A stretch of DNA of 64,000 bases from Stemphylium vesicarium (Eukaryota > Ascomycota > Dothideomycetes > Pleosporales > Pleosporaceae), in the NCBI GenBank assembly GCA_004380135.1, contig QXCR01000141.1, forward strand, positions 1-64,000. Direction: 5' to 3'. Below are positions 13,922-26,100 of this stretch, piece after piece. The notes beneath the pieces were generated by a model. It saw only the letters and a list, made by a program, of their open reading frames with translations, made no database searches and was not told the origin of the DNA. Each line of letters begins with the position of its first letter. Position 1 is the first letter of the stretch. The translations under genes were made by a program, and so were the position numbers.

Positions 13922-14598
13922 ATGGAAAGCTAAGGCGGATATAGTAGTTTACTTGATAACCTATTGCCTATAGCGTTCTAATAAAATGGCAATCGTTAAG
14001 CTATCCTATCGTCGTAGGCTTATTAGATCTTCTCAATTGTCCCACTATATTCCTTGCCTTCAGAGTAGCCTAAATAATACAAGGCTATAGAGGAAATCTA
14101 GGCACTACGCAATATTACTAAGGTATATAGTTTGTTTGCCCTAAGATCCCTCTGCTATTACTTTAATAGCTCTATATCCCTTAATCTAAACTCTTAAGTT
14201 TCTAGTCTAAATATAGTCTCCTATTACTAGCGGATATACGTCTTCGAGCCTTAAGAGGTTGTTGTAGATATGCGTAGTTGAGCTAGAGTCTAGGATAAAA
14301 GTATCCTTTAATAGATATTCTTATTAGCTTACGCTAAATGTCGCTTCTATTATACCCTCCTTAAGTCTTAAGATCTCCCGCCTATCTAGTTAATTATTAA
14401 CTACGTCTAGAGTTTATAATATCTTAATATAGGGCGTAATTAATCGTAAGGTAGTAGTAAAGCGAGGTCGCTTAGTCTCTAAGGATATTTCTTCTATTAT
14501 TCTCTATAAGTCTATATTATATTTAAGTTTATACTATACTAGTTTTGTGACGCCTTAATTTGGCTTAAACTACTTAGGTGCCTTGGCTGTATTTACAT

Positions 14599-14646
14599 AG
14601 TAGCAGTCAGATATGTTGTGACGCTGTTTACAGGCAGGACATATGT
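14599..14646 (-). other. Copia 1 gag zinc knuckle
   Basis: On the minus strand this stretch encodes CPACKQRHNISDC, a CCHC knuckle of spacing C-x2-C-x3-H-x4-C, the nucleic-acid-binding motif at the end of Copia gag. All four ligands are kept although stops occur on either side. Confidence 0.75.
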
Positions 14647-15783
14647 CTCTAGCTCTCGCTGTATTCCTCTCTGGGAACTGCTTAGTTCTGGTACTTTAAC
14701 TATCCATTTTTCGTTTGTTAGATTACCTAGAGTTTCCCCAGCCTTAACTACTATTAGATAGCGCTCTTATTTTAACACTAGAGGCGTCCCTTAGTATGTT
14801 TAAGTCAGATTTACCGCTCGCCGCGTATAAGTCTCCTACCGCGAAGGCGCTCTTTAGCTTCCCTCTTAATAGATAATAAAGACTTATAAAATCGCAGAAG
14901 AGTTTTATTATCCTTTTCCTATTTATAGCTTTCTTATCGTATCCTAGCCCTTAAAACCCTACGGTCTAGGTTAATGCTATTTTAGATATAGAGCCTAGAA
15001 AGTCGTCTATTATAGCTTATATTTGTATAACCTCGGCTACCTTAAGGGTCTTAGCTCGAGTTGCTACCTAGTCGTATTTACTTAGCCACGTCTCCTAATT
15101 GGCGGTTAATCGCATTGGCCTAAGTGTGGCGTGGTATCTCTCCTATACTCGCGCCCTTTCTTCGTCTAGATCCACTCTAATAGTGTCTTAAAGGGAGGTT
15201 ATCTATTCGCGCAGCATTCTATTTTCTACGCAGTAACTAAGTTATAGATAGGGTGTTATAGTTATAAGGATATATTTAACTATCTTTAAGATTCTATTAT
15301 TCTCTTCTTAATACTCCTTTTTAAGTATCTTATATAATTTAAGGCGTAGTTTATAGTCTTCGCGATTCTCCTTATATGCCTCCTATCTCTTATCTAAGAG
15401 GTCTAATACTCGCGTTAGTATTATAGGGGTTTGCGCGGTAGTTATTAACGTATCTATAGTGTCTTGCGCTACTCCCCGTGCGCTACTCCTCCTAACTTGG
15501 ATTATATATGATAATGTGGTTGAGGCAGTGTTCGTGATTGTTAAAGGTTCGTATTTCGAGATATCTAGAGGTAGTGGGACCTCTAGTTATACGCGTTGGA
15601 GTCGCATTCCTTTAGGGTCTACCAAAGGCTAGATACCTTATAATTAGTACTTTATCTTAAGTTGGCGGTACTAGAGGATCTAATTACTTAAGTTGGTGAG
15701 AATGACTATCGCGTCCCTCTAGCTCTAATTTGCTATTATTTTTGTAGTTTGTCACTCGTTATAGAGGCAGTAAGACTCTTAAT

Positions 15784-15999
15784 TATTAAATATAATAAGA
15801 TATTAGATAAAAGTAATAAGTCTTAATTCTTAATTGTGTGTGGTTCTTAATAATGGTGCTATCACGATGTATATGCTCTCGTGCAAGTAAGGCCGAAGTA
15901 GGATCGAGGCGGGTTGGCCGACATGGCTGTAATCGACACCGATACTAAAACTGCCTGCTGGATAGCCTTCTTTCTGACAGCAACACCTGCTATCTGACA
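15784..15999 (-). repeat. Copia 1 LTR (5' LTR, right copy)
   Basis: Partner of 3544-3759. For the minus-strand element this is the 5' LTR, and gag follows to its left. Transitions relative to the left copy occur in both directions (sometimes this copy, sometimes the other, has the mutated base), which shows that both LTRs were hit independently. Confidence 0.92.
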
Positions 16000-16004
16000 C
16001 CTAC

Positions 16005-17306
16005 TTTGCTATAGGTATAGTAAGTAATTAGCTTCTTACTCTTATTATGCTAAAACTTTAGCTAACCTAGTCTCTTATTAATATTATTAAGATATATAAG
16101 CTTATAGCTATTTATAGCGTATATACTAGGGACTTAAGATATATAGCTTCGCTAACGTTCTTAGTTAGAATATAAATATTAAGGCTAGTATCTTAGTTAG
16201 TTATTTATAGGCTCTTAGATATAAATTCTTTAGTTAAATAGTTTTTCTTTTAGTATAAGCTTATATAACTTATTATTAATTTAAATAGCTTTATTTATAA
16301 GTTTATTAAGTATATTAAAATTAGATCTACTTTATATAAGTTTCTTACGTATAGTTAGCTTAAGACCTTATTAGTATATCTATATTAAAGCGTTATTATT
16401 CTAGTTAATAACTATAGAGTATTATTAGAACTTAGTTATATAGTTAGTAGTAGACCTAGTCTATTTAAGCCTCTAAATCTTCTATTCTATAACTACTAAT
16501 TCTATAAAAAGTAAAAAGACTTCTTTTATCTTAGCTTTAAAGGCGTTCTAGTCGTTAATAAGATTAATATTATCTTAGTTATTAATATTATTATTTATAT
16601 TTTAGTATAAAATAAGGTTAGCCTACTTCTCTACGTTACTGCGAAGAAAGATAGTAGCCTATATAACTTTATTATTATTATTAATTCTATTTCTTTTAAT
16701 ATAGAAGTATCTATTAACTAAAAGTAGCTAAGCTTTAAGCTTACTATAGTTACTATAGTATAAGTTAGGCTTATTACTACGTACTAAGGTATAGGTAGTA
16801 TCTATAGTTATATCTAGGGTATCTATTACTATATTACTTATTTTAAGAGTATTTAAAGTATAAAGGTCTATTCTTAGAGAGGTCTAAGATTAGTTCTTAG
16901 AAATAAGTTAGGCGCGTAATAGATAAGATAAGTTAAGTATAATATAAAGATTAATAAATAACTTAAAGATTTAAGAATTAAGTACTAATCTTTAGATTTT
17001 AAAGTTAAATATAGTAACTATAAAGGTGCGCTATCTAGTAGCTATATACTTAGAGAATATAACTTAATATCTTATATATTCTATAAAATTCTATATATCC
17101 TATGCGTAATATCTTATAGGATATTATAAGATATACGTAACTTATTCTATAATAGCTTTCTACTAAAACTATAGAATTATATAAGCTATAAGGTAACGCT
17201 ACTTATTAGTTCTTAAAGATTAGCCGTCTACTTAACTTATATAAAGTGACTCCTTTATCACTTCCGTACATAGGTTGCCGTGCCCCGTCTTCTCAGGTTC
17301 GTAACA
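16005..17306 (-). mobile_element. Gypsy element 1, gag and 5' end
   Basis: This is the continuation of the Gypsy element at 1-3543 beyond the Copia insertion; the CCTAC target duplicate occupies 16,000-16,004. Minus-strand translation at about 16,230-16,330 resembles the conserved Gypsy gag block around INKAIQINNKLYKL, broken by stops. The right end, at about 17,306, reads TGTTACGAACC on the minus strand, a plausible LTR start. A short hairpin of ATATCTTAT and its complement lies near 17,110-17,135. The LTR length cannot be fixed because the partner LTR is outside the window. Confidence 0.6.
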
Positions 17307-17428
17307 AGAGAGGCCTATATACTAAATAGAGCACGCACTAGTCCTAAGGGGGAAGTGCGTAAGAGTAAATATACAGTAGAATCTAAGGTAAATAGTACTA
17401 GCCTATACGGGAGACCTTACGGCTAATA
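17307..17428 (-). repeat. Copia 2 LTR (3' LTR, left copy)
   Basis: A 122-bp repeat matching 23,036-23,157. All differences I see are transitions, with this copy far more TA-rich (for example TATAC for CGTGC). The two copies are therefore unequally damaged. Confidence 0.85.
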
Positions 17429-17738
17429 TACCTCTCTAAATTAAGTAGAATACTATATAAGTAAATAAAATATATAAGAAATTATATAGAAGCATTTATT
17501 AGAGTAATATAGGCTACTATATATAAGATATGCGTACTATATTAATAAGAGTAAGAAACTTAACGTATTTAGAGTAGTTAAGTAGCTTAATAAGGCTATT
17601 AATAGGTATCTCTATACTAGAGAGATACTTAAGGTTAAGATTACTATCTTTATACTACTACTTAGTATACTTAAAGTACGCGTTAATATGCTTTATACGC
17701 TCGTAATAGCCGTCCTTATAGATTATATTAAGAGCTAG

Positions 17739-17924
17739 CTAGTTATTAGTGTAGAGAATAAAGGGCTTAAGGTCTGTGCCGACGTAGCCGACCTGAGAGA
17801 GTGGGCGTCGCACCCAATGGATCTCTTTGGCGGCATACGTCATGGCAATGTACTCTGACTCTGTGGATGAGAGGGTGACGAGGCGCTGGCGATACGACTT
17901 GTACGAGGCGACTCCGCCGGCCAT
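17739..17924 (-). pseudogene. Copia 2 RNase H remnant
   Basis: A 61-residue minus-strand frame with the hallmark Copia RNase H segment QRLVTLSSTESEYIAM followed by AAKEIHWVR. The E of STESEY is kept. It lies in a GC-richer patch (about 17,740-18,000) that shows little RIP, while sequence on both sides is heavily mutated. Confidence 0.85.
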
Positions 17925-18690
17925 CGTGATGACGTAGCCGGAGGAGGATTTGCGCTCGTCATTGTCGCTATGGGCGGAGTCGCTATAGGCCTTGAGGCCT
18001 ATCGTATAAGTAGGGTTACCTATATTAGCGTCTTTATAATCTCCCTAATATCTAATACTAAGAGTTGCTATAACTTTATAGTAACGTAGTATATACTTTA
18101 GTAGTAATAGTTACTTCTCTATAGGGTTATTTATAAAGCGTGCTATAAAGTTTATATACTATAATAGATTATAGTAAATAATAGAGATAGAATATAGTAG
18201 CTTCGCGATAAGTAACTAGTACTAGTTAGTAATATAATTATTAGTCTTATTCTTATATTTAGTAAGGTTAAGTGCTATCTTTAGGAGTAAGTTATCTACT
18301 TTTAGAGTATCTATAAGATAATACTCTTTAATAAGGTAATTAACGTAGCTATCTATTATTATAGAGAGAGAGAGGTTAGGGCGGTCCTATAGGATCTAAA
18401 TTTCTAAGTAGAAACTAATAGGACTAAGGGTATAGGCCTTATAGTAGTAGAGTAGCTTTATCTTAAGATTATTTATTAAAGCTATGTCGCGTATAATAAG
18501 GATAAAGTTATCTACGTACACAACGATAATAGCCTTTATTAATAGGTTAATAAAGACGTAAGAATTAGCTTTAATTAGCTTAAAACTAAGCTCTTTTAGT
18601 AAGTTCTTAAGGTTGTTATACTATAAAAGTGTAGACTAGTAGAGGCCGTATATGCCGCGGTTAAGCTAGACGATATTCCTAAAGCCTACG

Positions 18691-19154
18691 TAGGCTGGCA
18701 AATGGGTTGGGGCAGCCGCGGGCTAGGTTGGGGTTGGGTCATGGGCTGCAAGGACCAGAGTCGGGGTTAGGTCGGGGGTACACCGGCCTAGGTCGGGGTT
18801 GGGGTGGGGCCACTCTAGCACGGGGCTAGGCTAAGTTAGAGTTAGGTTATCTTATTCTCCTCTAAAAAAGTCGCTTATATAGAGCTTTTATATTATTATA
18901 GTTATTTATTATAACTTCTATATATATAGCTTTATTATAATGCGTAGATAGCGTAGCTATCTAAATTTATAGCTATTTTTAACTAATCTAATCTTAACTT
19001 TTACTATAGCTTAGCCTATACTTAGCCTTACTTAAGGCTAATCTAACTCTACCTCTATACTATTACTAATTACCTTAGGTTAGTGTTAGGTTAGGTTAGG
19101 GCCGCTACTAAGACGACCTAACCCCAACCCAACCTAGACCTATTTGCTAGTCTA
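18691..19154. mobile_element. hAT-like MITE, copy 1
   Basis: A 464-bp non-coding element with terminal inverted repeats: the left end TAGGCTGGCAAATGGGT matches the reverse complement of the right end (TAGACTAGCAAATAGGT). Both termini continue into runs of GGGTTGG-type repeats. It is flanked by a perfect 8-bp duplication, AGCCTACG (18,683-18,690 and 19,155-19,162), which is the hAT superfamily size. It interrupts the RT of Copia element 2, so it is younger than that element. A second copy lies at 30,066-30,530. Confidence 0.85.
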
Positions 19155-20453
19155 AGCCTACGTAGCCTATAGGGAGATAGAGTAGCACGACGTCCTTATT
19201 AGAGAGAAAGAAGTTAAGGTAGGCCGTAATTATATTAATCTATTCGCACTCTTAGTTAAAGTAAGTAATAAGGGCGAGTAGGATCTAGAGAGTAGAAGTT
19301 TAGACGACGTAGGAGTAAACCTTATAGTACTAAATTAATTCTTATTACTTATTACTATAAGCTACTATCTAAGCCTTATTCTTTATATAATATTCTTAAG
19401 CGTCGCCTTTATATGCCCATACCTATTAAGCTGGGATGACCTCCTGCTTGGCGATCTCCTCTACCGTAGCAGGGCGCCAAGTGCCGTTGGCGATAAGAGC
19501 GGCGTACTCATCGTCCATAGCGAGTTATAGGTTATCGCGTCAAGGGTAGACCTTAAACTAGTAGTAGTTATAAGGTTCTAGTAGAAGTTCTAAAAGCTTT
19601 AAGCTAACTATTAGCTTAATAAGAGCTATAGCAAAGTAGTAATTAAAAGTAAAGAAAGTAAAGTATATACATAGCTAGTAATTGCGAAGGCCTTATATAA
19701 TATAGGCGGGGTCTAGGTTAGTATTAATCTTATATTAACGTGCTACTATGTTATTTCTACGCTTTAGCTAAGAAGGTAGAGCTAGTGCTCTATTATTATC
19801 CTTAAAACTATCGAAGCCGTTTCCGCCACTAACTCAAGGGAGCTAGTAATTATCCAGGTCGTCGTCGTCCTCTTACTAAGGAGTAGTCAGAGTCGCAGCG
19901 CTAGCAAGGTAGTTAATAAGGGGCTTAAATAGGAGAATCTTTAGTAATTATAAGAGCTTAATTATAAGTAAAGTAAAAAGAGTTAATAGTAATAAGTAGC
20001 TATCAAAACGCATAGAGGTAGTAGTAATAATCTTATTAATCTCTAGAATCTATATTAGGTAGATATTTGTAAGGGGCTACGCCTAGGGCTAGTAGCAACG
20101 CTCAAGGAGCATTCACCTCGGGATAACAAGATTGTATTCGATAGCGAGCTAGGCTTCTAGGCTACGTGGCTATCTATATGTGTGGGCGGAGAAACAATAT
20201 TGCGATCGGCAGATCGGCAGTCGGAGCTGGCAGGAGAAACACCGAGGTCGTAGACGAGGACAAGAGGGCAAGGGCTCTAGCCCATTACAATATTCTCGCT
20301 AGCTATACTAATAAGGTGACCTTTCTTAGCGTAAGGCGTAAACTTATTACCTATAATACGCTTCTAAGAGGGTATATAGGCGTAGCTAATATATCTAAAA
20401 GCGTATATCTTTGCCACGTTTGGTACTAGGTTAGGGTAGCTAATAGAGCGATT

Positions 20454-20660
20454 CTAGCACTCTAAAGGAGTGATCTTTCCTAGAAGATTGCTATTAGAGA
20501 TAAGGTTGTGCACACGGGCCATAAACTTTGCTGCGTACGGCCAAAGCTTTGGTGGAAGCTTGGCTGCGATGAGAGTAGCGCAAGTTCGATCCTCTGTGAT
20601 AACGTTAGCTCGTTTAGCGATACTATTGCGCGTAGCATCGTATAGTGGTGACTTTACCAC
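20454..20660 (-). pseudogene. Copia 2 integrase remnant
   Basis: A 68-residue minus-strand frame around the last catalytic acid of Copia integrase: SIAKRANVITEDRTCATLIA, then LPPKLWPYAAKFMARVHNL. The pattern R.....LP..LW..A...A..L.N is characteristic. Sequence beyond both ends is full of stops. Confidence 0.75.
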
Positions 20661-22539
20661 TTTAATGCCATTACTATTAAAGTAGAGCTCATTTTCTGCC
20701 TTAAGAAACTCGCGAGCGTTATTAGTATATATAATAATAATAGTAAGGCCTTTAACCTTTATAGCTTTATACTAGATAATAAGCCTATTACTAAGTATAG
20801 CGCGGCTATCTAATATAAATAGCTACTATTAACGGGACTTGCTATCTATAATAAGTATAAAGTATTTCTCTCTATCTATACTAAGTATCGCGATAGAACT
20901 AATAATATTAATATAGACCTTACTAAGAGCTATAATTAGTAAAGTTTATAGAATATAAGAGATATTTTACTTTAATTTAGAGAGGCTATATAGCTTATAA
21001 TTAGTAATAATAGAAGTAGTAAGTTTTATACTATATACGACTTTAGTAGTATTCTTAATTACTTTAATTCTAGCGTATCCTATAATATAATGCTAATTAG
21101 ATGCAGGCCGTGAGAATAAGGGCTTATTAGCGGTGCTTTAGTAGTAATAGAGAGAGGCATAGGAGAGAGCGGCTAGTGCCTATAAGAGGTTTATAACTAT
21201 AAGAAAGTTAGATATACTATTAATCTCTAGTAAGTATGTAAGCTTCTTATTAGAGGTAGTATATAACTTATTCTTACTTAAGTAATACTATACTCTTATA
21301 CGCTTAAATAGAGCTTATAAGATAATATTAGTAGTAAAATTAGAGTAGTATAGAATATTATTAAGCTTAATCTTTTTAGTAATACTATCCGCCTTAATAA
21401 CTTTAAGGCGTATAGTTTCTACGCCTTTAGTAGAGGTTAAGCCTATAGAGCTATATACGCTATAGTCGTTAGTGTTTAGTATATACGTATGAAACTTTAA
21501 TTAATCGTTAAAAACGTGTTAGTTAGCGGCGGTATCGTAGCAGTACCGCTTTTAATAGTCGTGATTAGTGATGGCCTTCTTAAGGAGATCTGGAGACACG
21601 AAGCTAGCGATGGTGATGTAGCTATGGGCTTCGTATGGATCGTCGTAGTCGTTATTATTTAAGGCCATAGTGACGTTTATACGAGTCGCCGCTGCCTCTA
21701 CTACCTTCTTAGTAGCATTATCCGCGCGCTTCTTCTTAACGTTATCTAGTACGAGTTCTAGATAAGCTTTCTAGTAAAGGTTATTAGAGCCTAAGTACTC
21801 CCTCTTATAGTAATTATAGTAACTAATTAACTAAGAAGTGCGCTTAGGGTAGTTATTATTATTATAGCTTTTAAAGTATAATAGAACGCGCTTCTCTTCT
21901 ATAGACTTTATAATAGAGATAAATGTCTTTATAGGCTCTACTTTCTAGTAATATAGGTAATCTTTAAGTGACGCGATAAGTGTGTTAATAGACTATATAT
22001 TACCTTAGTAGAGGTTATTATTACGAGCTTCTACCTACTATAGTAGTATATAAGCTAAGCCGTATAGAAAGTAGATAATAAGAAGGTCTTTAACGTCTCG
22101 CTTAGAGTTAGTTACTATAGATACTATAGAGGGCTTTTTCTATCTAAGTAAGATACTCTATACTATAATATTATTTATAGTCTCGTAGAACTTTTTAATA
22201 TAGTTTTAGACTAATAGTTAAGACTCTACGCGGAGGTTAATAAAGGCAGTTCACGCTAGAGTAGTATTAGCATAGTCGCCGTTGCTATTAAGCTCCTTTA
22301 AGGCCTTATATATGTCGTATGTAGTAGGGTAAGTGCGCACCTGCGACGCGAGTGTGTTAGCAATAGAGGAGAGTATAGTATTTTAGAGATAAGCGTTGCG
22401 CGTAACCTATTAGTTAAGAGTAAGCTTATTCTCTTTAAGTAGCTATTAGGCTTTATTATTAAAGGGTATAATAGTCTTATTTAGCTTATTAACTTAGTTA
22501 AGGTTAGTTTAAATAGTAGTTTTAGATATGCCTACTAGA

Positions 22540-22741
22540 TATACTACCGTGCGCTGCAGGGCCGTGATGCGGTACTTACCCAGCGTAGGGTCGAAATCCG
22601 GGCGCGCTGCGCCGTCCAGTACGTCGACAGCGCCATCTGCAGCGGCGTAGTTGACCAGCTACTTGACCCAGTCTTTCCAGTTTTTACCGTCGGTGGCCAA
22701 GCGGGCAGTAATGCTAGTGGAGGAGGCCGTGTTTGTTGCCA
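22540..22741 (-). pseudogene. Copia 2 gag N-terminus
   Basis: The minus strand from the ATG at 22,741 reads MATNTASSTSITARLATDGK, then NWKDWVK, a stop (TAG, where Trp or Gln is expected), and LVNYAAADGAVDVLDG. This resembles fungal Copia gag starts in which a short Ser/Thr leader precedes a G.NW..W block. Composition is near-normal for about 200 bp and then turns TA-rich. Confidence 0.65.
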
Positions 22742-23035
22742 TCGTAGCGGGCGTTGAGGAGCGCTCCGGGTTCAATTAGGCGATTATGCTTTGAGGAGCT
22801 CGTCATAGTCCAAGCGATCAATAAGCTACAGCTAGCAGTGGAGCGATTGCTGTCGTGGCGCGCGATTGCGACGTCACTAAGCTTCTTGCGAGGGAGGGCG
22901 ATAATCGATAAGTTTGCGCGAGTCAGTCAAAATATCGTGTGTGATTTATCATAAGCGACTACAGGAGCGGGTAAGAGCTCATAACCTATTAAGCGTTAAG
23001 GTTAGAGAGAATCCTCTAGTATTAGGCTATAGGAG

Positions 23036-23157
23036 AGAGAGGCCTATATACTAAATGGAGCACGCACTAGTCCTAAGGGGGAAGTGCGTGAGAGCAAACA
23101 TGCGGTGGAACCTGGGGCAAACAGTACCGGCCCGTGCGGGAGACCCCACGGCCGACA
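23036..23157 (-). repeat. Copia 2 LTR (5' LTR, right copy)
   Basis: Partner of 17,307-17,428. It is almost free of RIP, and on the minus strand it begins TGTCGGCCGTGGGG. It forms the exact right border of the AT-rich block. From 23,158 the plus strand is chitinase coding sequence. Confidence 0.85.
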
Positions 23158-26100
23158 AAGATAACAGCTGCTGCGGTCCAGAAGGCAAATGTGGTTACAA
23201 AGAACAAAACTGTGGCGCCGGCTGCACGTCCAACCGCGACGCCAAAGCAATGTGCGGTATCGATTCAGCTGATGGCAAAACCCCTTGCGCTCTCAAGCTC
23301 TGATGCAGCTACTACGGTTGGTGCGGAACCGAAGATGTGCACTGCTACGATCCCGAGCCGCAATTCGGCAAAACGCCATGCCAGCAAGGTTTTGGGTCGT
23401 GCCAGAAGTATCCATCTCCATCATGCAGTGGGAATTCTGCGTCTACAGGCCGCAGAGTCGGATACTATGCAGGCTGGAATACCCGGGGGAGACTTTGCGA
23501 TAAAGTCAGTCCATCGCAGATCAACTCCAAGGGACTGACGCATCTGTTTCACTCATTCATCTTTTTTGACCCGAGCAGTTTCAACATCGTCCCGATGAAC
23601 GCGGCAGATGTGGACTTGTACAGAGAATTTACAAAGCTCGCGACAAACGGCCTGCAAACTTGGATGGCGATAGGAGGCTGGAGCTTTTCCGATGAGGGGC
23701 CGTATCTCACTGCTTGAAGCGATATGTGTGGTTCAGCTGCGAACCACGCTGCGTTCATCAAGTCGACGATTGCCTTCATGGAGCAATATGGCTTTCAGGG
23801 CGCGGATCTCGACTAGGAATATCCCGCGGAGGTGAAGAGAGGTGGTCGACCAGGCGATGCTGACAACCTGGTGCTTTTGGTCAAAGAGATGCAAGCTGCG
23901 TTTGCTGGACGCTTTGGCCTATCATTGACATTGGCGCCCGACTACTGATATTCACGTGGCTTCAAACCGAAAGCCATGGAGCCGTATGTTGACTTCTTCG
24001 GCTTTATGGCTTACGGTCTTCATGGCCCATGGTACACCGATGTCAAGGCACTTGGTTCCATTGTCCGCCCCCAGACCGACATCATCGAAATCTACCAAAA
24101 CTTCAAGCCTCTCTGGTTCGATGGCGTCGATCCCAAGAAAGTCAACATGGGTCTCGCATATCACGGGCGCAGCTAAAAACTCGCAGATGCCTCCTGCAGC
24201 AAGATGGGATGTGCTTTCAAAGGCCCAGGCGCTGCCGGAGAATGCACTGCCTTTGAAGGTGTCCTGTCGAATCGCGAGATTCAGTCAATGATCAAGAAGG
24301 AGGGGATTACGCCATACTTCAATCAGACTGCTATGGTCAAGTATTTTACCTATGCGAGTGACAGTTGGGTCGGCTACGACGACGACGAAACGCTTGCGCT
24401 TAAAGAATCATTCGCGAATTCCTTGTGCCTCGGTGGGCTCATGATTTGGTCCATTGACTACGACGCACAGGCAGGCGCCCAGCTTCCAAGTGACACTGGG
24501 AACGACAAGGACCTTGTCTGGGTCTCGCCTGAGATCTGGAAGCAGCCGAATTCGCAAATGTACTGTCAATTCCCATGTACGGTCGCGCGCTTCCACCATT
24601 CCAGGGTGTTACCACGACGACGTCATATCCACTGGTAACTGTCACGAGCTCAGAATATACGATGACTACCACGAGGCCACCGATGACTATTTCCGTTTGG
24701 TGGGTTTCAACGATTGTTGTCGGGCAGTCGTCTGGCGACAAGACTATTACACCCGGCGTTACACTGCTGACAATCAAGACCTGGCCTGCGTTTGAGACGA
24801 CTGACTCTGCGGGACGTGTCTTCCACACAAGGGCCACGGAGACACCCAATCCATCACCGCCGTTCATATCTTCTGCAACTCCTCGCATCACTTTCATCTC
24901 TGGTCTTCCGGTACGGCCAACAACAACGCCTTATCCTACACCGTGCGCAACGCTTCCAGGACTTTATACACCAGGCGAAGAAGAAAAAGAAGGTCCTGAT
25001 GATGACGATGATGATGACAACACCCCAGGCGGCCACAAAGGAAACGGAGGCTGTACAGGCGATGACTGCGATTCTGGAGGCTGCGGTAGCTCCTGCGGCG
25101 GTTCCAAATTGGGGCTACTCTGCAACATCTGCATTGGCTTTAAGTGCGTGCCGAACGTGGGATGCCACGGGCTCAACTGCTTGTCATGCAAAGGCCCCTT
25201 GTGCAATCTTTGCACAGGCGCAAATTGCTCTGGCCGCAAAGGGCCAAAATGCACTACTTGCAAGGGCGAGGACTGCGTTTCTTGCAAGAGGGGTAAGTGC
25301 GGTAGCACTACTTGCACGGATCTTCAGTGTCAACCAGGCACAAAGCCAGACGACCCGGATGAAGAAGAAGATGAGGATAAGGATGAAGACGGAAAATGCC
25401 AGTGGAACGGCGGCGGAGATCCAGATGACGGCGGCGGTGATGGAGGCAGTGGCGGCGGCGGCTCTGGTAGTGGCGGCGGTGGCGGCTCTGGCGGAACGGT
25501 TCCAGGAAGCGGCAACACCCGGGTTCCAGCAACTAGCACCCGAAAGGTCCCCGGCATAATGCCCTCAGGAACTGGCGGCGGAGGCACCACCACCAAGCCA
25601 TCCGCAACCCCCATCCAAACCCCAGACTTCTCCAACTCGAGCACCAATACGAATGCGTGTTACGACAACGGCCAAATGGGCACGCGCGAGCACATTCTCC
25701 AAGCCGCCGACCAATTCTGCAAGACATACGACGGCGTCGTCTTCGCAAACTCCTTCCAAGCCGCCGTGATCGGTTCCGGCTGGCAAGAAGTGCACAAGTC
25801 CAGGCTCAACATTCTAATCCAGCTCGAAGCAAAGTACAACTGCCGCTGGCAAATGAACGCGGACGAATGCGTCAAAAAGTTCACCGCGCTCGTAGACGGG
25901 TGCGACCAAGAAGGTATCATCGACAAGCAAGGCGGCATCCGACAGAACAACTGTCTCCTCTGGCAAATCGACCCAGAGCAAAACAACGACGTCGAGCCAC
26001 CTCCAGCCCCAGAACCCGAGCCTGAACCCGATCCACCAAGACCTAGCGTGCCTGAAACTAAAGAGGGTCGCAAACCAAGGTTCGATCTCTATGCATCTTC

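Larger units (their letters stand above)
3544..15999 (-). mobile_element. Ty1/Copia element 1, complete but interrupted, RIP-degraded
   Basis: This is a full-length Copia element on the minus strand bounded by 216-bp LTRs (3544-3759 and 15,784-15,999). On the minus strand the LTRs read TGTCAG...TTTAATA; the final CA has become TA. The flanks 3539-3543 and 16,000-16,004 are both CCTAC, a 5-bp target duplication. A polypurine tract (AAGGGGGTG on minus) abuts the 3' LTR at about 3760-3770. Domains follow in Copia order: gag zinc knuckle, GAG-pre-integrase, integrase, RT, RNase H. Removing the Gypsy insertion at 4651-11,739 and its 5-bp duplication leaves about 5.36 kb, normal for Copia. The two LTRs differ only by transitions, so divergence comes from RIP. 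The element sits inside Gypsy element 1. Confidence 0.92.
17307..23157 (-). mobile_element. Ty1/Copia element 2 with nested MITE
   Basis: A minus-strand Copia element bounded by direct repeats of 122 bp (17,307-17,428 and 23,036-23,157, offset 5729). Gag starts at an ATG at 22,741 and reads MATNTASS, then GKNWKDWV. A protease-like DTAAN motif lies at about 21,525, integrase at 20,454-20,660, RT with YVDNF (for YVDD) at about 18,515-18,530, and RNase H at 17,739-17,924. A 464-bp MITE splits RT. Without it the element is about 5.4 kb. The LTR end at 23,157 abuts the coding frame of a chitinase, so the element inserted into that gene. I could not confirm a target duplication or a clean TG...CA at the left end. 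Confidence 0.82.

Noticed and set aside
20166..20429. 87-codon plus-strand frame inside Copia element 2
   Set aside because: Antisense to the Copia polyprotein in a low-RIP patch; no domain.
25330..25647. Proline- and serine-rich minus-strand frame
   Set aside because: Antisense shadow of the Gly- and Asp-rich tail of the chitinase pseudogene.
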